64,000 nucleotides of DNA from contig NZ_SAXA01000003.1 of NCBI RefSeq assembly GCF_004122035.1, positions 281,653 to 345,652 of the forward strand. The letters are read 5' to 3'. A program made the position numbers and the translations under genes. The stretch is from Ancylomarina salipaludis (GTDB taxonomy: Bacteria; Bacteroidota; Bacteroidia; Bacteroidales; Marinifilaceae). This document shows positions 1-10,652 of the stretch, piece after piece. Position 1 is the first letter of the stretch; the number at the start of each line of letters is the position of its first letter. Under the pieces are notes generated by a model. It did not search any database. It saw nothing but the letters and a program-made list of their open reading frames with translations, and had not been told where the DNA came from.

Positions 1-1142
1 CTCCCAGCACCCTTAGGTGAGTATTGATACCCATGTGTTAGCTCGTGATAAAGAACGCCTACGATTTCAGATATAAGTTCATCATTACTCATATCATTCT
101 TCTTTTTAACCAGGTAGCTTGAGCTAAAAAAGATGTTAATATGCGGAGGATTTCCACCTTTTGCAGAGATCGTTTCGATATCCTCAATGGAGTAATCCAG
201 TATATCAAGAGTGTTTATTTCGTCAACACTGCGGTAAAGAATTTTACATACATCCAGACAGACTTCGTTAATTAAATTGATTGGTTGTGGAACAAGCTCC
301 TTGTAAAAATCACCATTGCCTCCTAGGGTTGTGTTTACAAAATTTGTTTTAGGGTATTGAAATTGATCCCAAGCACCTTCTCGTTTCACAACAACATAGT
401 CATCGAGTGTAATTGTGTCTTTAAGTTCATTATTGCCAGCAATCAATTGAACTGTATATTTGCCGTGAGATTTATAGTTGACTACAGGATTAGCTTCCTG
501 ACTTGATTCTGGTGATCCCCCCTCAAAATACCATTGGTGGCTATCTGATTTCTCAGAAAGGTTGGTGAAACTTACTTCTCCTTTATTGAAGAATGATTGT
601 TTATTGGATGAAAATAAAGCAATTGGGTTTTTGTCTGATGAATCCCAATGCCCCCAAAGTTCAACTTCGGAAACTTGAAGAATATCACTAGCCTTGGTTG
701 AAAGATTTAAACGGAAGAATTTATAGGAGTCAGCGTCCGTTATTTTAAATTCTAAGTTTTGATTTCTTTCAGAAAATTCTATGTTTTCTTGTGTATCAAT
801 CAGTGTCCATGATATACGATCATTACTTGCTTCAAGAGTCCATGTATACGGATCTCGAGATTCTTCATCGCCACCTGAAACAATAGAATAACGACTTAGT
901 GTACACTTTTTCAATATTTGAAATTCAACAACGCTGTTATTGCTAAATGTTAAGAATTTTGAATAAGGATCATTGTCTGTTAGTTTACTAATGTCTTCAC
1001 CCACAGGAGAATTTTCAGAGTTTGATTCGGTGATACATTTGTAATTTGTAACATCAACAGGAGCCTTTCTTTCATTTGAACAAGATATAGTGATGGCTGT
1101 TATACATGCTAGAAGCATGCATTTAGATATTATTTGTGTCAT
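1..1142 (-). CDS. Secreted basic-secretory-protein-family metallopeptidase lipoprotein (C-terminus cut by window edge)
   Basis: The reading frame is open from an ATG at 1142 to the window edge. The N-terminus is a lipoprotein signal with the lipobox Cys at residue 21 (ITISC). Residues about 45-170 look like an F5/8-type C (discoidin) carbohydrate-binding domain, with a run of YTWTLEASNDRISW followed by a domain ending ELWGHWD. Residues about 180-270 form a PKD-like domain (FTNLSEKSDSHQWYFEGG). The rest is the start of a peptidase domain of the plant/bacterial basic secretory protein family, with the zinc-binding HELTH at about 365-369 followed by GYQYSPKG. It lies 90 bp beyond the end of the adjacent GH92 gene on the same strand, so it probably belongs to the mannosidase locus and may attack the protein part of glycoproteins. 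The peptidase call rests on HExxH and local sequence; the domain is incomplete here. Confidence 0.8.
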   Translation of the reverse strand, partial: MTQIISKCMLLACITAITISCSNERKAPVDVTNYKCITESNSENSPVGEDISKLTDNDPYSKFLTFSNNSVVEFQILKKCTLSRYSIVSGGDEESRDPYTWTLEASNDRISWTLIDTQENIEFSERNQNLEFKITDADSYKFFRLNLSTKASDILQVSEVELWGHWDSSDKNPIALFSSNKQSFFNKGEVSFTNLSEKSDSHQWYFEGGSPESSQEANPVVNYKSHGKYTVQLIAGNNELKDTITLDDYVVVKREGAWDQFQYPKTNFVNTTLGGNGDFYKELVPQPINLINEVCLDVCKILYRSVDEINTLDILDYSIEDIETISAKGGNPPHINIFFSSSYLVKKKNDMSNDELISEIVGVLYHELTHGYQYSPKGAG

Positions 1143-1232
1143 GTTATTTTAGTGAGTTTTTCTCAGAAAGATTGATTGTTCTAATGAAAACAGAGGCATA
1201 ATAGTCCCTGTTTTCAGTGAAATATGGCTTAT

Positions 1233-3575
1233 TTAATTTTTAGTGTTTGAGTAAGGGAACGTATCCTCAGAATTACCCCACTTTTTGTTAGGGCGATGAG
1301 TCATTTTGAAAACAAGTTCACCACCGTTTACAATATCTTTGTGGTTGATAAAATTATATTTCCATGGTTTTCCGTTAAGAGTAACTGACTTGATGTATAT
1401 ATTCTTATCAGAGAAATTTGGAGCTTTTATCACAAAGGTTTTTCCATTTTCCAAATTTAGTTTGGCTTCCTTAACCGATGGCGCTCCAATAACATATTGC
1501 CCCGAACCCGGACATACAGGATAGAAACCTAAAGATGAGAAAATATACCAGGCTGACATTTGTCCGCAATCATCATTCCCACATAAACCATCAGGTTTAT
1601 TCAGGTACTTTGTTTTCATGATCTTGTGAATGCGCTCTTGTGTTTTCCAGGGTTTCCCAGCCCAGTTGTACATATATGCCACATGATGACTAGGCTCGTT
1701 TCCATGAACATAGCCCCCCATAATACCTTCTCTGGTAATATCTTCAGTATGAGCGAAGTATTTGTCCGGGATGTGCATGGTAAAAAGCGAATCCAGATGT
1801 GCTGCAAAACGCTCCTTACCACCCATCTTATTAGCCAAACCACTTACATTCTGCGGAACATATAAGGAGTAGTTCCAAGAATTTCCTTCAATAAATCCTG
1901 CGCCATGAGTATCCAGAGGATCGAAAGGTGAAACCCATTCACCAGCTTTAGTTTTTGCTCTGACGTATCCTGATTCGTCATCGAATAAATTTCTCCAGCT
2001 TTCAGAACGTTTTAGATACTCTTTTTCGATATCAGATTTTCCCAATGACTTAGCAAATTGGGCAATGGTATAATCATCGTAAGCGTACTCAAGTGTTATA
2101 GAAGCACCAACTTTACTGGTTTCGTGTGGCACATATTTGTATTTTTTGTAATCACCGATTCCATCATACATATTGTAATTAGCACTGGCTAAACATGCTT
2201 CCAAAGCTTTTTCAGGATCAAAGCCACGTAGGCCATTTATCCAGGCATCTGCAATAACAGGTACAGCGTGATAACCAATCATACACCAATTTTCATTTCC
2301 AAAGTGACTCCAAACAGGTAAGACTTTATGCACAGATTGCTCATAATGTGCAAGCATCGAATTAATCATATCAGATGAACGCTTGGGTTGAATAAGTGAA
2401 AGCAAAGGGTGTTGTGCTCTGTAGGTATCCCATAGTGAGAATACGGTGTAGTTTGTAAAACCTTCAGCCTGATGAATATTGTGATCTAAACCTCTGTATT
2501 TTCCGTCCACATCCATATATTCTACTGGATTGATAAATGAATGATACAGAGATGTGTAGAATGTTGTTTTCTTTTCGTTTGACGCTGTTACATTAATCTT
2601 GCTTAATTCGTTATTCCATGCTGCTTTTGTTTCCGCTCTTGTACGATCAAAATCGAAATGCGGAACTTCTGCTTTTAGATTTTTTAGTGCACCTTCGGTA
2701 CTAACTGCTGACAGAGCAAATTTGATTTTTACTTGTTCATTTTCTTCTGTTGAAAAATCGAAATTGGCTGTCAAAGCTTTACCTGCCATTTCCGGGAAGT
2801 TCTTGGTTTCGTCGAACTTTCTCCAGAAACCATTATAAATGACTTTTTCATTATTCTGACAACCGTAATTTTTAATTGGTTTAGAAAAGCTAATTGCAAA
2901 ATACAGGTAGTTGGTTCTTGCCCAGCCGCGAGTAATTCTATAACCTGTAACCAGAGTGTCGTTTTCAACTCGAATCGTCGACCATAATACTTTACCATCG
3001 TAATTATAGATACCATGATTAAGGTCTAAAATAATATGGGCATCATCTGTTTTAGGGAATGTGTATTGATGAAAGCCGACACGTTGTGTTGCTGTTAATT
3101 CAGCTTTAATTTTGTAATCATCCAGTTCAACGGTATAGTATCCGGGCTCTGCTTTTTCAGTCTCTTTACGATACATCGAACGGTAGCCATTTTTTGTGTT
3201 TTCGATTGTGCCAGGATTGTAATTGACTTGACCAATGGTTGGCATAATTAAAAAGTCACCCAGATCAGAATGACCGGTGCCACTTAAGTGTGTATGACTA
3301 AAACCAACAATAGATTTATCTGTGTACTGGTAACCTGCACAGTAACGGTATACGTCTTTATTGTATTTTCCGTTAGTAGAGAATAAGATACTATCGGTAT
3401 CAGGACTTAGTTGAACCATTCCAAATGGAGCACAAGCCCCAGGGAAGGTATGTCCCATTTCCTGAGTACCTATAAAAGGATCGACGTATTGGGTCAGATC
3501 TTTATCTTGGGCACTTAAGTTGGTATAACTTAAAATGCCTAATGTCGCAATAAGTAAATAAGTCAGTGACTTCAT
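1233..3575 (-). CDS. GH92 family alpha-mannosidase (first copy)
   Basis: The product is a calcium-dependent exo-acting alpha-mannosidase of family GH92, most of which remove alpha-1,2-linked mannose from N-glycans or mannans. The family signature is clear: DPFIGT near the mature N-terminus, PGACAPFGMVQLSPD, GFSHTHLSGTG, HGNEPSHH, and GNDDCGQMSAWYIF at about residue 665. The GNEPSHH and GNDDCGQ segments carry carboxylates expected to be catalytic. The frame extends upstream to 3614, but an internal ATG at 3575 begins a normal signal peptide (MKSLTYLLIATLGILSYTNLSA), so I place the start there. It has no lipobox, so it is probably periplasmic or secreted. It lies 75 bp downstream of the second GH92 gene in the susCD operon. 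The exact linkage specificity cannot be read from sequence. Confidence 0.95.
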   Translation of the reverse strand: MKSLTYLLIATLGILSYTNLSAQDKDLTQYVDPFIGTQEMGHTFPGACAPFGMVQLSPDTDSILFSTNGKYNKDVYRYCAGYQYTDKSIVGFSHTHLSGTGHSDLGDFLIMPTIGQVNYNPGTIENTKNGYRSMYRKETEKAEPGYYTVELDDYKIKAELTATQRVGFHQYTFPKTDDAHIILDLNHGIYNYDGKVLWSTIRVENDTLVTGYRITRGWARTNYLYFAISFSKPIKNYGCQNNEKVIYNGFWRKFDETKNFPEMAGKALTANFDFSTEENEQVKIKFALSAVSTEGALKNLKAEVPHFDFDRTRAETKAAWNNELSKINVTASNEKKTTFYTSLYHSFINPVEYMDVDGKYRGLDHNIHQAEGFTNYTVFSLWDTYRAQHPLLSLIQPKRSSDMINSMLAHYEQSVHKVLPVWSHFGNENWCMIGYHAVPVIADAWINGLRGFDPEKALEACLASANYNMYDGIGDYKKYKYVPHETSKVGASITLEYAYDDYTIAQFAKSLGKSDIEKEYLKRSESWRNLFDDESGYVRAKTKAGEWVSPFDPLDTHGAGFIEGNSWNYSLYVPQNVSGLANKMGGKERFAAHLDSLFTMHIPDKYFAHTEDITREGIMGGYVHGNEPSHHVAYMYNWAGKPWKTQERIHKIMKTKYLNKPDGLCGNDDCGQMSAWYIFSSLGFYPVCPGSGQYVIGAPSVKEAKLNLENGKTFVIKAPNFSDKNIYIKSVTLNGKPWKYNFINHKDIVNGGELVFKMTHRPNKKWGNSEDTFPYSNTKN

Positions 3576-3650
3576 ATTAGTTGATTTTTGAATTTGCTTT
3601 TTTATATCCCACATTTTTTATTTTATGAAAAACATGGGATAACTGGTTGT

Positions 3651-5957
3651 TTATTTTTTATCTGAGAACGAAGGTGGTGATACCTTTTCAGAAGAGCCCC
3701 ATTTTTTGTTTGGATGATCTCCCAGTACGAATTCCATTTTACCTCCGTCTTTTATATCATTGTAAGATAACCATGTTTTATTCCATTCTTTGCCATTAAT
3801 TTTTAAAGATTGGATATAAACATTTGTTTCTGAATAGTTTTCTGCAATAATTTCAAGGCTGTTACCATTACTCATATTCATTTTTACTGAAGGAACAGCT
3901 GGCGATGTAATGATGTACTCATCGCTTCCTGGACAAACGGGATAAAATCCCATGGCATTAAAAATATACCAAGCTGACATTTGTCCGCAGTCGTCATTGC
4001 CGCATAAAGAGCCAGGGGTGTTGCCATATTGTGTTGCAATAATTTTTCGAGTTAACTCTTGTGTTTTCCATGCTTGTCCTGCGTAACTATACAGGTGACT
4101 GATGTGGTGACTAGGTTCGTTTCCGTGCCAATACTCACCAATTCTACCATGTATATCATCCACACCCAAATAGTCTTTATCGTTACTGCTAGCAAAAACG
4201 GAATCCAATTTATTCGTGAAATTTTCATTCCCACCATAAATGTCAATTAAGCCTTGAACATCGTGAGGAACTGTCCATGTATACTGCCATGTCGTTCCTT
4301 CAGTAAAAGCACCCATGTGTTTGAAAAAGTGAGTATCAAAGTTTGGCATCCATTCCCCTTTGCTGTTTTTGGGACGCATCAATCCAATTTTAGGATCGAA
4401 AAGATTTTTATATGACATGGCACGTTTCGAAAACCGTTTATAATCTTCGGTTTTACCTAATGCTTTAGCCATTCGAGCAATACAGTAATCGTCATAGGCA
4501 TATTCCAGTGTTTTGGAAACTGATTCGTTCTCGATATCGTAGGGTACGTAACCTAGTTTTTCGAATTCTTTCGTAGCATCATATTGAGGGTGTGTTGCTG
4601 CACGAACGCAAGCTTCGTAGGCTAATTCCCAATTCACACCTTTAACACCTTTGAAATAGGCATCAACAATTACAGGAACAGCATGATAGCCAATCATACA
4701 CCAGGTTTCATTGTTCCAGAACGACCAAATAGGAAGTAACTTATCCGGGCTTTGTTTATAGTGTTCCAACATTGAATTAATCATGTTGGCATTTCTATTT
4801 GCCTGAGTCAGGCAAAATAGGGGATGAGTTGCTCTATAGGTATCCCATAGAGAGAATACGGTATAATTATCGAAGTTTTCTGCTTTGTGAATATTTTGGT
4901 CAAATCCACGGTAGGAGCGATCAACGTCGAAATAATTTGTTGGTGACATAAAAGCGTGATAGGCAGCTGTATAAAAAGTTTCCTTTTGTTTTTTTGTACC
5001 TGTTACTTCAAATTTAGCAAGTTCTTTATTCCATAATGTTTTGCCATTTTCTTTCACTTGATCGAAATCCCAATTTGCGATTTCTGTATCCAGATTTTTC
5101 ATGGCGTTAGCTGTGCTAATGGCAGATATCCCAACTTTTACAAGTATTTGTTCCGAATCGTCAGTTTTGTAGTCAGCTACAAATTGAATATCGGGTCCAG
5201 CAGCTTCAATGCTACTTTTAAATCGGTAGGTTTTATATGAATCGTATTTTTCCTCTTTTTTATTGGAGAAAATACGGGTATTATCGAATGGACGTGAGAA
5301 TTTTGCCGCAAAATACACATAGCGCTCTTTTGCCCATCCTTTTACTTGGTGCATTCCTGTTATGGTTGATTCATCTTCAACTCGAATATTTGACCAAATC
5401 ACTTTGTGGCGTAATACATGACTCAAATCCAGTACGATATGAGCACTATCTGATTTTGGATAAGTAAAACGCATCAATCCAGCTCTGTTAGTGGCTGTTA
5501 GTTCTGCTTTGATATTATAATTATCTAATAATACAGAATAATAATTGGCTTCTGAGGTTTCATTTTTGTGAGAAAAACGAGATAAATAGCCAGGTTCTGA
5601 GAGATCTTTACTCCCACTATTTATATAAAGTTTACCCTCTGTTGGCATAAATAAAATATCACCAAGATCTGGAATACCAGTACCATGTAAATGTGTCATA
5701 GAGAAGCCATAAATGGTGCTGTCAGAATATTCATAACCCGAAGCAGCTCCCCAATTCCATCTTTCTGTGTCAGGACTTAATTGTACCATACCGAAAGGCA
5801 CTTGTGCACCAGGGTAGGTATTTCCTTCTCCTAGAGTCCCAACAAGTGGTTTTACATATGGAGTATAGTCAGCAGATTCTTTTTGTGTTTCATTTTGTTT
5901 GCATGCAGTTAGAAACAGACAGAAAAGAACAATTTGAGTGATAATAATTTTATGCAT
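3651..5957 (-). CDS. GH92 family alpha-mannosidase lipoprotein (second copy)
   Basis: This is a second GH92 enzyme, a diverged paralogue of the neighbouring one. It shares PGAQVPFGMVQLSPD, GFSMTHLHGTGIPDLGD, HGNEPSHHISH and GNDDCGQMSAWYIF (about residue 655). The open frame reaches 6110 and would overlap the end of susD, but the ATG at 5957 starts a textbook lipoprotein signal (MHKIIITQIVLFCLFLTAC), so the upstream 51 codons are rejected. The mature protein should be lipid-anchored, unlike the other GH92, suggesting the pair work at different positions or on different linkages. It follows susD by about 70 bp, as expected for one transcript. Confidence 0.95.
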   Translation of the reverse strand: MHKIIITQIVLFCLFLTACKQNETQKESADYTPYVKPLVGTLGEGNTYPGAQVPFGMVQLSPDTERWNWGAASGYEYSDSTIYGFSMTHLHGTGIPDLGDILFMPTEGKLYINSGSKDLSEPGYLSRFSHKNETSEANYYSVLLDNYNIKAELTATNRAGLMRFTYPKSDSAHIVLDLSHVLRHKVIWSNIRVEDESTITGMHQVKGWAKERYVYFAAKFSRPFDNTRIFSNKKEEKYDSYKTYRFKSSIEAAGPDIQFVADYKTDDSEQILVKVGISAISTANAMKNLDTEIANWDFDQVKENGKTLWNKELAKFEVTGTKKQKETFYTAAYHAFMSPTNYFDVDRSYRGFDQNIHKAENFDNYTVFSLWDTYRATHPLFCLTQANRNANMINSMLEHYKQSPDKLLPIWSFWNNETWCMIGYHAVPVIVDAYFKGVKGVNWELAYEACVRAATHPQYDATKEFEKLGYVPYDIENESVSKTLEYAYDDYCIARMAKALGKTEDYKRFSKRAMSYKNLFDPKIGLMRPKNSKGEWMPNFDTHFFKHMGAFTEGTTWQYTWTVPHDVQGLIDIYGGNENFTNKLDSVFASSNDKDYLGVDDIHGRIGEYWHGNEPSHHISHLYSYAGQAWKTQELTRKIIATQYGNTPGSLCGNDDCGQMSAWYIFNAMGFYPVCPGSDEYIITSPAVPSVKMNMSNGNSLEIIAENYSETNVYIQSLKINGKEWNKTWLSYNDIKDGGKMEFVLGDHPNKKWGSSEKVSPPSFSDKK

Positions 5958-6027
5958 TGATAAACATTTAAAGCTGATGGTGAAAAAAACAACTTGCCTG
6001 CCAAAACAGACAAGTTGTATTGGTTGT

Positions 6028-7542
6028 TTAATAGCCCAAGTTCTGGTCAAGATTTGGATTAAGATTGGTTTGTTTAAGAGGAATAGGGAAAAGAGTTCTG
6101 TAATCTTCACTTACATTATCTTTAGCCCATCTGGTTCCAGTAAACTTTCCAAAACGGATAAGATCAGTTCTTCTTTGTCCTTCATAGGCAAACTCTCTAC
6201 CTCGCTCAGCCAACAATTCATCCATTGTAAGATTTGTTGTTGTGTATTTATTAGCTTCGTAATTTGTTCCAAATGCTCTTTTTCTGATTTGATTAACTAA
6301 ATCAACAGCTTCTTGAGTGGCAATACCATTATTAATACGCATAAGAGCTTCAGCTTTCATAAGAATTACATCGGCAAATCTTAATACAACTAAATCTGTT
6401 TCATGAATATGACCTTGAGAATTCTCTCCAAACACATACTTGTAGTTTCGTGCACCTTCGTCAAGTCCAGCATTATTGATACTAGAAATATGTTTATCTA
6501 TAGTAACCAGAGGCGTGTTGGGATCAGAACCATATTGAGGACCTACTAAATATTGTTCTTTTCGTTTGTCAGAATCATTATAACTGTCGTAAAATTCTTC
6601 AACAGTGTACATTTCGTTAAATGGATCGAATTGTAAACCAAATTTATTTTTTAGTACATTGGGTAATGTAAATGCACTAATATTATATGACCATCCTGTT
6701 ACACCATCAAGAGCAAATGCAAATATATTTTCCTTAGAAAATTCATTTGTTGGTAAAAATGGACCTTGCCAGTTTTCATCTAATTCATAGTTTCCAGCTG
6801 AAATCACCTGATTACACATATCTATACATTCTGTATAATATTCTTCATTAGTGTATACCTTTGAATTCAGATAAAGTCTGGCAAGAAGTGTTTTAGCTCC
6901 TGCTTTTGTAAAATAACCATAGGTTTCAGCATGTTTTTTCACCGGAAGATCATCAATAGTTGCCAGTAGTTCTGTTTCGATGAATTTATAAACCTCTTTA
7001 CGCGTATTAGTTGCTGGGTATGCAGGATCAGAAACTTTTGTTGTAATAGGTACATTACCCCATAAGTCACATGCTATAAGATGCCAGTATGCACGTAAAC
7101 ATCTTAGTTCTGCGATCATTTCAGCTTTACTAATTGGGACTTGTTTTTCTTCGAAGTCTACAGGATCAATCCCTTGAAGAACACCATTAACAAAGCCAAT
7201 ACCTTCCCATGTAATAGCCCATGCTTCATCAATAGTAGGATGCTCAGAAGTCCATTTGTGCTGATGAAAAGCAATGTTTTTTCCATCTGAATAATGACTA
7301 CCATCTGATTTGGTAGGAGTGACAACGGCATCGGCAGATAACTCGCTTAATTGAAAAATTGTTAATGGTAACACCCATTGTGTATGTGCCCATGGGCGAG
7401 TATAGGCCCCAATTATTTCTTCTTTATTATTATAGAAATTTTCGACTACAGTTTCGCTGTAAATTTCTTCCTCCAAGTCAGAACAAGACACAAAAAGTGT
7501 GCTTATAAGGCTGAAAGCTAATAATGTATATATGTATTTCAT
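6028..7542 (-). CDS. SusD/RagB-like glycan-binding lipoprotein of the mannosidase locus
   Basis: The product is a surface lipoprotein that binds glycan and caps the SusC pore. A lipoprotein signal ends in LFVSC at residue 20. The SusD fold is supported by the helical TPR-like text (AEMIAELRCLRAYWHLIACD), the conserved RLYLNSKVYT segment, and the C-terminal family motif RTDLIRFGKF followed by LFPIPLKQTNLNPNLDQN. The length of 504 residues is normal. It is 80 bp downstream of susC, the standard arrangement. Its ligand is inferred from the GH92 neighbours to be an alpha-mannosidic glycan; the sequence itself does not show this. Confidence 0.95.
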   Translation of the reverse strand: MKYIYTLLAFSLISTLFVSCSDLEEEIYSETVVENFYNNKEEIIGAYTRPWAHTQWVLPLTIFQLSELSADAVVTPTKSDGSHYSDGKNIAFHQHKWTSEHPTIDEAWAITWEGIGFVNGVLQGIDPVDFEEKQVPISKAEMIAELRCLRAYWHLIACDLWGNVPITTKVSDPAYPATNTRKEVYKFIETELLATIDDLPVKKHAETYGYFTKAGAKTLLARLYLNSKVYTNEEYYTECIDMCNQVISAGNYELDENWQGPFLPTNEFSKENIFAFALDGVTGWSYNISAFTLPNVLKNKFGLQFDPFNEMYTVEEFYDSYNDSDKRKEQYLVGPQYGSDPNTPLVTIDKHISSINNAGLDEGARNYKYVFGENSQGHIHETDLVVLRFADVILMKAEALMRINNGIATQEAVDLVNQIRKRAFGTNYEANKYTTTNLTMDELLAERGREFAYEGQRRTDLIRFGKFTGTRWAKDNVSEDYRTLFPIPLKQTNLNPNLDQNLGY

Positions 7543-7622
7543 TTTGATTAATTTTAAAATTGAATTTCAAATGCCATGGGTGTTTGTTTATTGAATAACA
7601 CTCATGTCTTATATCAATTTAA

Positions 7623-10598
7623 TTAAAACTTGATAGATGCTCCAATGGTAAATGTTCTTGAAACAGGATAAAAGTTTAAGCGATCAGCACCTGGCGTTAG
7701 ACCACCTGCCTCAAGATCGGGAGTAAGGCCTGAGTACTTAGTAATTGTAAATACATTTGAGCAGGAAACATACAATCTTGCTGATGATATATAGTTGATA
7801 TTCTTGACATCAAAATTGTATGACAGAGAAATGTTTTCAAGTTTGATATAATCTCCTTTTTCAAGATAATAATCTGAATATTGAGGTGCATCTTTTAAAC
7901 CATTCTGTCCCGTTGTCGCATAAATGTTTGAATTAGGAAATTTATTAATGTTCTCATAAAACATTTTTCCATGGTTAAGAATGTCAAAATCAAGAGCACT
8001 ACGGAAGAAGATGTCCAGATTAAAGTTTTTATATCTTAAACTGTTGGTTAAGCCAATATGATATTTAGGAGCTCCGTTTCCTATAATTTCTTTATCACCT
8101 TCGCCTTCATCCATTTCTCCGTTGTTGTTTAAATCTTTGAAAACCCAATTCCCATTTTCATCAATTCTATCGAAACGTTTTCCATAAAAGTTACCTAATG
8201 GTTCTCCTGTTTCAACTTTATAAATGGAACCTAAACTTGTTTCTTCAACATGGAAAAATGCACTGCCTGACGAAAGATCTAATTTTTCAACTTTCCCTTG
8301 ATTGTAAGAAGCGTTAAAGGAAGTTGTCCAGCTAAAATCTTCAGATACGATATTTTTGGTATTTATGCTTAACTCAATACCTTCACTATAAAGATCTCCG
8401 ATATTTGTTAATAATTTATCATTTACAGCAGAAGGTAGGGCTGCAGGTAGTAAATAAAGCAAATCACTGGTTTTTCTTTGATATACATCCAGACTACCAT
8501 CAATTTTATTGTCAAGGATAGCGAAATCTAAACCAAAGTTTATTTCAGCTTTTTTCTCCCAACCTAAATTTGGGTTAGGGTTATTTGTTAAACCATAGGC
8601 AACAATAGGTTTTCCTCTAAAGTTATATGATAAAAATTCCTGACCAATTCTTGCTAAAGATGAATATGGGCTAGCTCCAGCATTTCCTGTTTCACCATAT
8701 CCAATACGTAGTTTAAGATAATCTATTTCTGGAATAGTCTGCATGAAACTCTCCTCTGAGATAGTCCATCCACCAGATACACCGAAGAATGTTCCCCATT
8801 TATTGTTCTTACCAAACACTGATGAACCTTCACGATTGATACTTCCAGTTAACATATACTTATTGTCATATGAGTAAACCAAACGAGCGCGGTAGGATTC
8901 TAATTCTACTTTTTGCTTGTATGTATCCATTTTATAATCGGATTGATCCGGGTCTTTCAAAAATGAACCAGACTCAATACTGTTATAAAGGAAAGCATCA
9001 GTAGCGAAACCTCTGTTTTCCATTAACATTGTTTCGTAGATGTCTTTCTCATAGGTCCAATTCACCATACCGCTCAATTCATGTTTACCAATTTGTTTGC
9101 GATAGTTGGCATTTAACTCGTAGTTGTCTCTATAACTAAATTTTGCTTCTCTTTTAGCAAAACCTTCTTGACTATTTTCTATACTTCTTTCAGATAAACG
9201 AGATTCATATTCTCCAATATTCCAATCCTCAATTTTCCAAGCTAATCGACCACCTAGTTTTAACCCTTCGATAATTTTGAAGTCAGCATAAATACTTGAT
9301 AATAGGATTTTATGTGCATTATCGCTGGTTCTGTTTTTTATAGAAGCAATCGGATTATCTCTGAATCGTTCACTAAAATATTGATAAGTCCCATCTTCGT
9401 TATAAATAGAATGAGTCGGATTCATTGTAACAGCCGTGCTAAAAGCTCCATAATCAGGTGCACGATATCTTGTTTGACTTGCAGAAAGATCTGCTTTTAC
9501 ATTTAGTCTGTCGTTTATAGCTTTGTGGTTAATGTTAATTCTACCATTAAGTCTTTTCTTAAATGATTCTAAAACAATACCTGTAACATCGCTGTGCTCG
9601 ATAGATGCACGATATTTTGTTTTAGAAGAGCCACCACTTATTGCAATGTTGTGCGTGTAATTTCGTGATGTTTGAAGTAATTCGTCATACCAGTCTGTTG
9701 AAGCATCACCGGTTTCTTTACTCAGCTTATTTCCTAATGCTCTAAACTCGTCAGCTGTCAACATATCAGGCTTATTGTACACTTGTTCAAAGGATGCATA
9801 ACCAGAATACTCGACAGTAGCTCTATCTTCTTTCCCTTCTTTGGTTGTAATAATGATAACACCATTAGTTCCTCTGGATCCATAAATAGCAGCAGCAGAA
9901 CCATCTTTCAGCACTGAGAATGTTTCAATATCTTCTGGTGATATAATATCTAGAGAAGAAACTTCAACACCATTTACAATGATCAAAGGAGAAGCGTAAC
10001 CTCTAAGAGATGTATTTCCTCGGATCATTATTGATGGACTAGCAGTAGGGTCTGAGCCACTAGGTCTACTAATGGTTAAACCAGCAACTTTACCTTGTAA
10101 TAACTGCATTGGAGTCGTTGTTGCTTTCTTTTGCAAGCTTTCAGAATCAACAGTTGATACAGAACTGGTAATTTGTTTTCTCTGCATCGAACCATATCCT
10201 ACAACAACAACCTCTTCAAGTCCTTGAGCATCATCCAACATAACAATGTCGAAACTTGTTGCTGTGGAAGGATCTAACTCTTGAGAAACCATTCCAATAA
10301 AAGAAAAGATTAGAGTTTGTCCTTTTTCTAATTGATTAATGGTGTATCTTCCGTCGATGTCGGTAGATGTTCCTTGTGTTGTTCCACTGATTCTTACACT
10401 AACTCCAGGTAATGAAAGTCCTTGAGAATCGGTTACTACACCTGTAATTGTGTGATCTTGATCTTTTTGATTAGCGCTTGCAGCTGATACATCAGACTGA
10501 CTGGATAGTACAATCATAAGGCTTAAAAAGAAAACGATTGCACTCTGTTTAAAACCTTCACGGAAAAGGGAAGATTTATTTAATGATTTTTTTTTCAT
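7623..10598 (-). CDS. SusC/RagA-like TonB-dependent transporter of the mannosidase locus
   Basis: The product is an outer-membrane TonB-dependent importer of oligosaccharides working with the adjacent SusD. Order of domains: signal peptide to about residue 40, carboxypeptidase-regulatory-like domain (ITGVVTDSQGLSLPGVSVRI), a TonB-box region (LEEVVVVGYGSM), plug with the SusC signature SGSDPTASPSIMIRGNTSLRG and VLKDGSAAAIYGSRGTNGV, then a 22-strand-type barrel ending in aromatic F (FTIGASIKF). At 991 residues it is full length. It is the first gene of an operon with susD and two GH92 genes. A LacI-type operator lies 168 bp upstream of the start and a strong hairpin lies in its leader. Confidence 0.96.
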   Translation of the reverse strand: MKKKSLNKSSLFREGFKQSAIVFFLSLMIVLSSQSDVSAASANQKDQDHTITGVVTDSQGLSLPGVSVRISGTTQGTSTDIDGRYTINQLEKGQTLIFSFIGMVSQELDPSTATSFDIVMLDDAQGLEEVVVVGYGSMQRKQITSSVSTVDSESLQKKATTTPMQLLQGKVAGLTISRPSGSDPTASPSIMIRGNTSLRGYASPLIIVNGVEVSSLDIISPEDIETFSVLKDGSAAAIYGSRGTNGVIIITTKEGKEDRATVEYSGYASFEQVYNKPDMLTADEFRALGNKLSKETGDASTDWYDELLQTSRNYTHNIAISGGSSKTKYRASIEHSDVTGIVLESFKKRLNGRININHKAINDRLNVKADLSASQTRYRAPDYGAFSTAVTMNPTHSIYNEDGTYQYFSERFRDNPIASIKNRTSDNAHKILLSSIYADFKIIEGLKLGGRLAWKIEDWNIGEYESRLSERSIENSQEGFAKREAKFSYRDNYELNANYRKQIGKHELSGMVNWTYEKDIYETMLMENRGFATDAFLYNSIESGSFLKDPDQSDYKMDTYKQKVELESYRARLVYSYDNKYMLTGSINREGSSVFGKNNKWGTFFGVSGGWTISEESFMQTIPEIDYLKLRIGYGETGNAGASPYSSLARIGQEFLSYNFRGKPIVAYGLTNNPNPNLGWEKKAEINFGLDFAILDNKIDGSLDVYQRKTSDLLYLLPAALPSAVNDKLLTNIGDLYSEGIELSINTKNIVSEDFSWTTSFNASYNQGKVEKLDLSSGSAFFHVEETSLGSIYKVETGEPLGNFYGKRFDRIDENGNWVFKDLNNNGEMDEGEGDKEIIGNGAPKYHIGLTNSLRYKNFNLDIFFRSALDFDILNHGKMFYENINKFPNSNIYATTGQNGLKDAPQYSDYYLEKGDYIKLENISLSYNFDVKNINYISSARLYVSCSNVFTITKYSGLTPDLEAGGLTPGADRLNFYPVSRTFTIGASIKF

Positions 10599-10652
10599 AA
10601 ATTTGAGTGGTTATGATTATTAACTTAATGTTTTGATGAACATTATTTGCTT

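Noticed and set aside
5958..6110. N-terminal extension of the second GH92 protein overlapping susD
   Set aside because: The internal ATG at 5957 begins a clear lipoprotein signal; the upstream part has no such character and overlaps susD.
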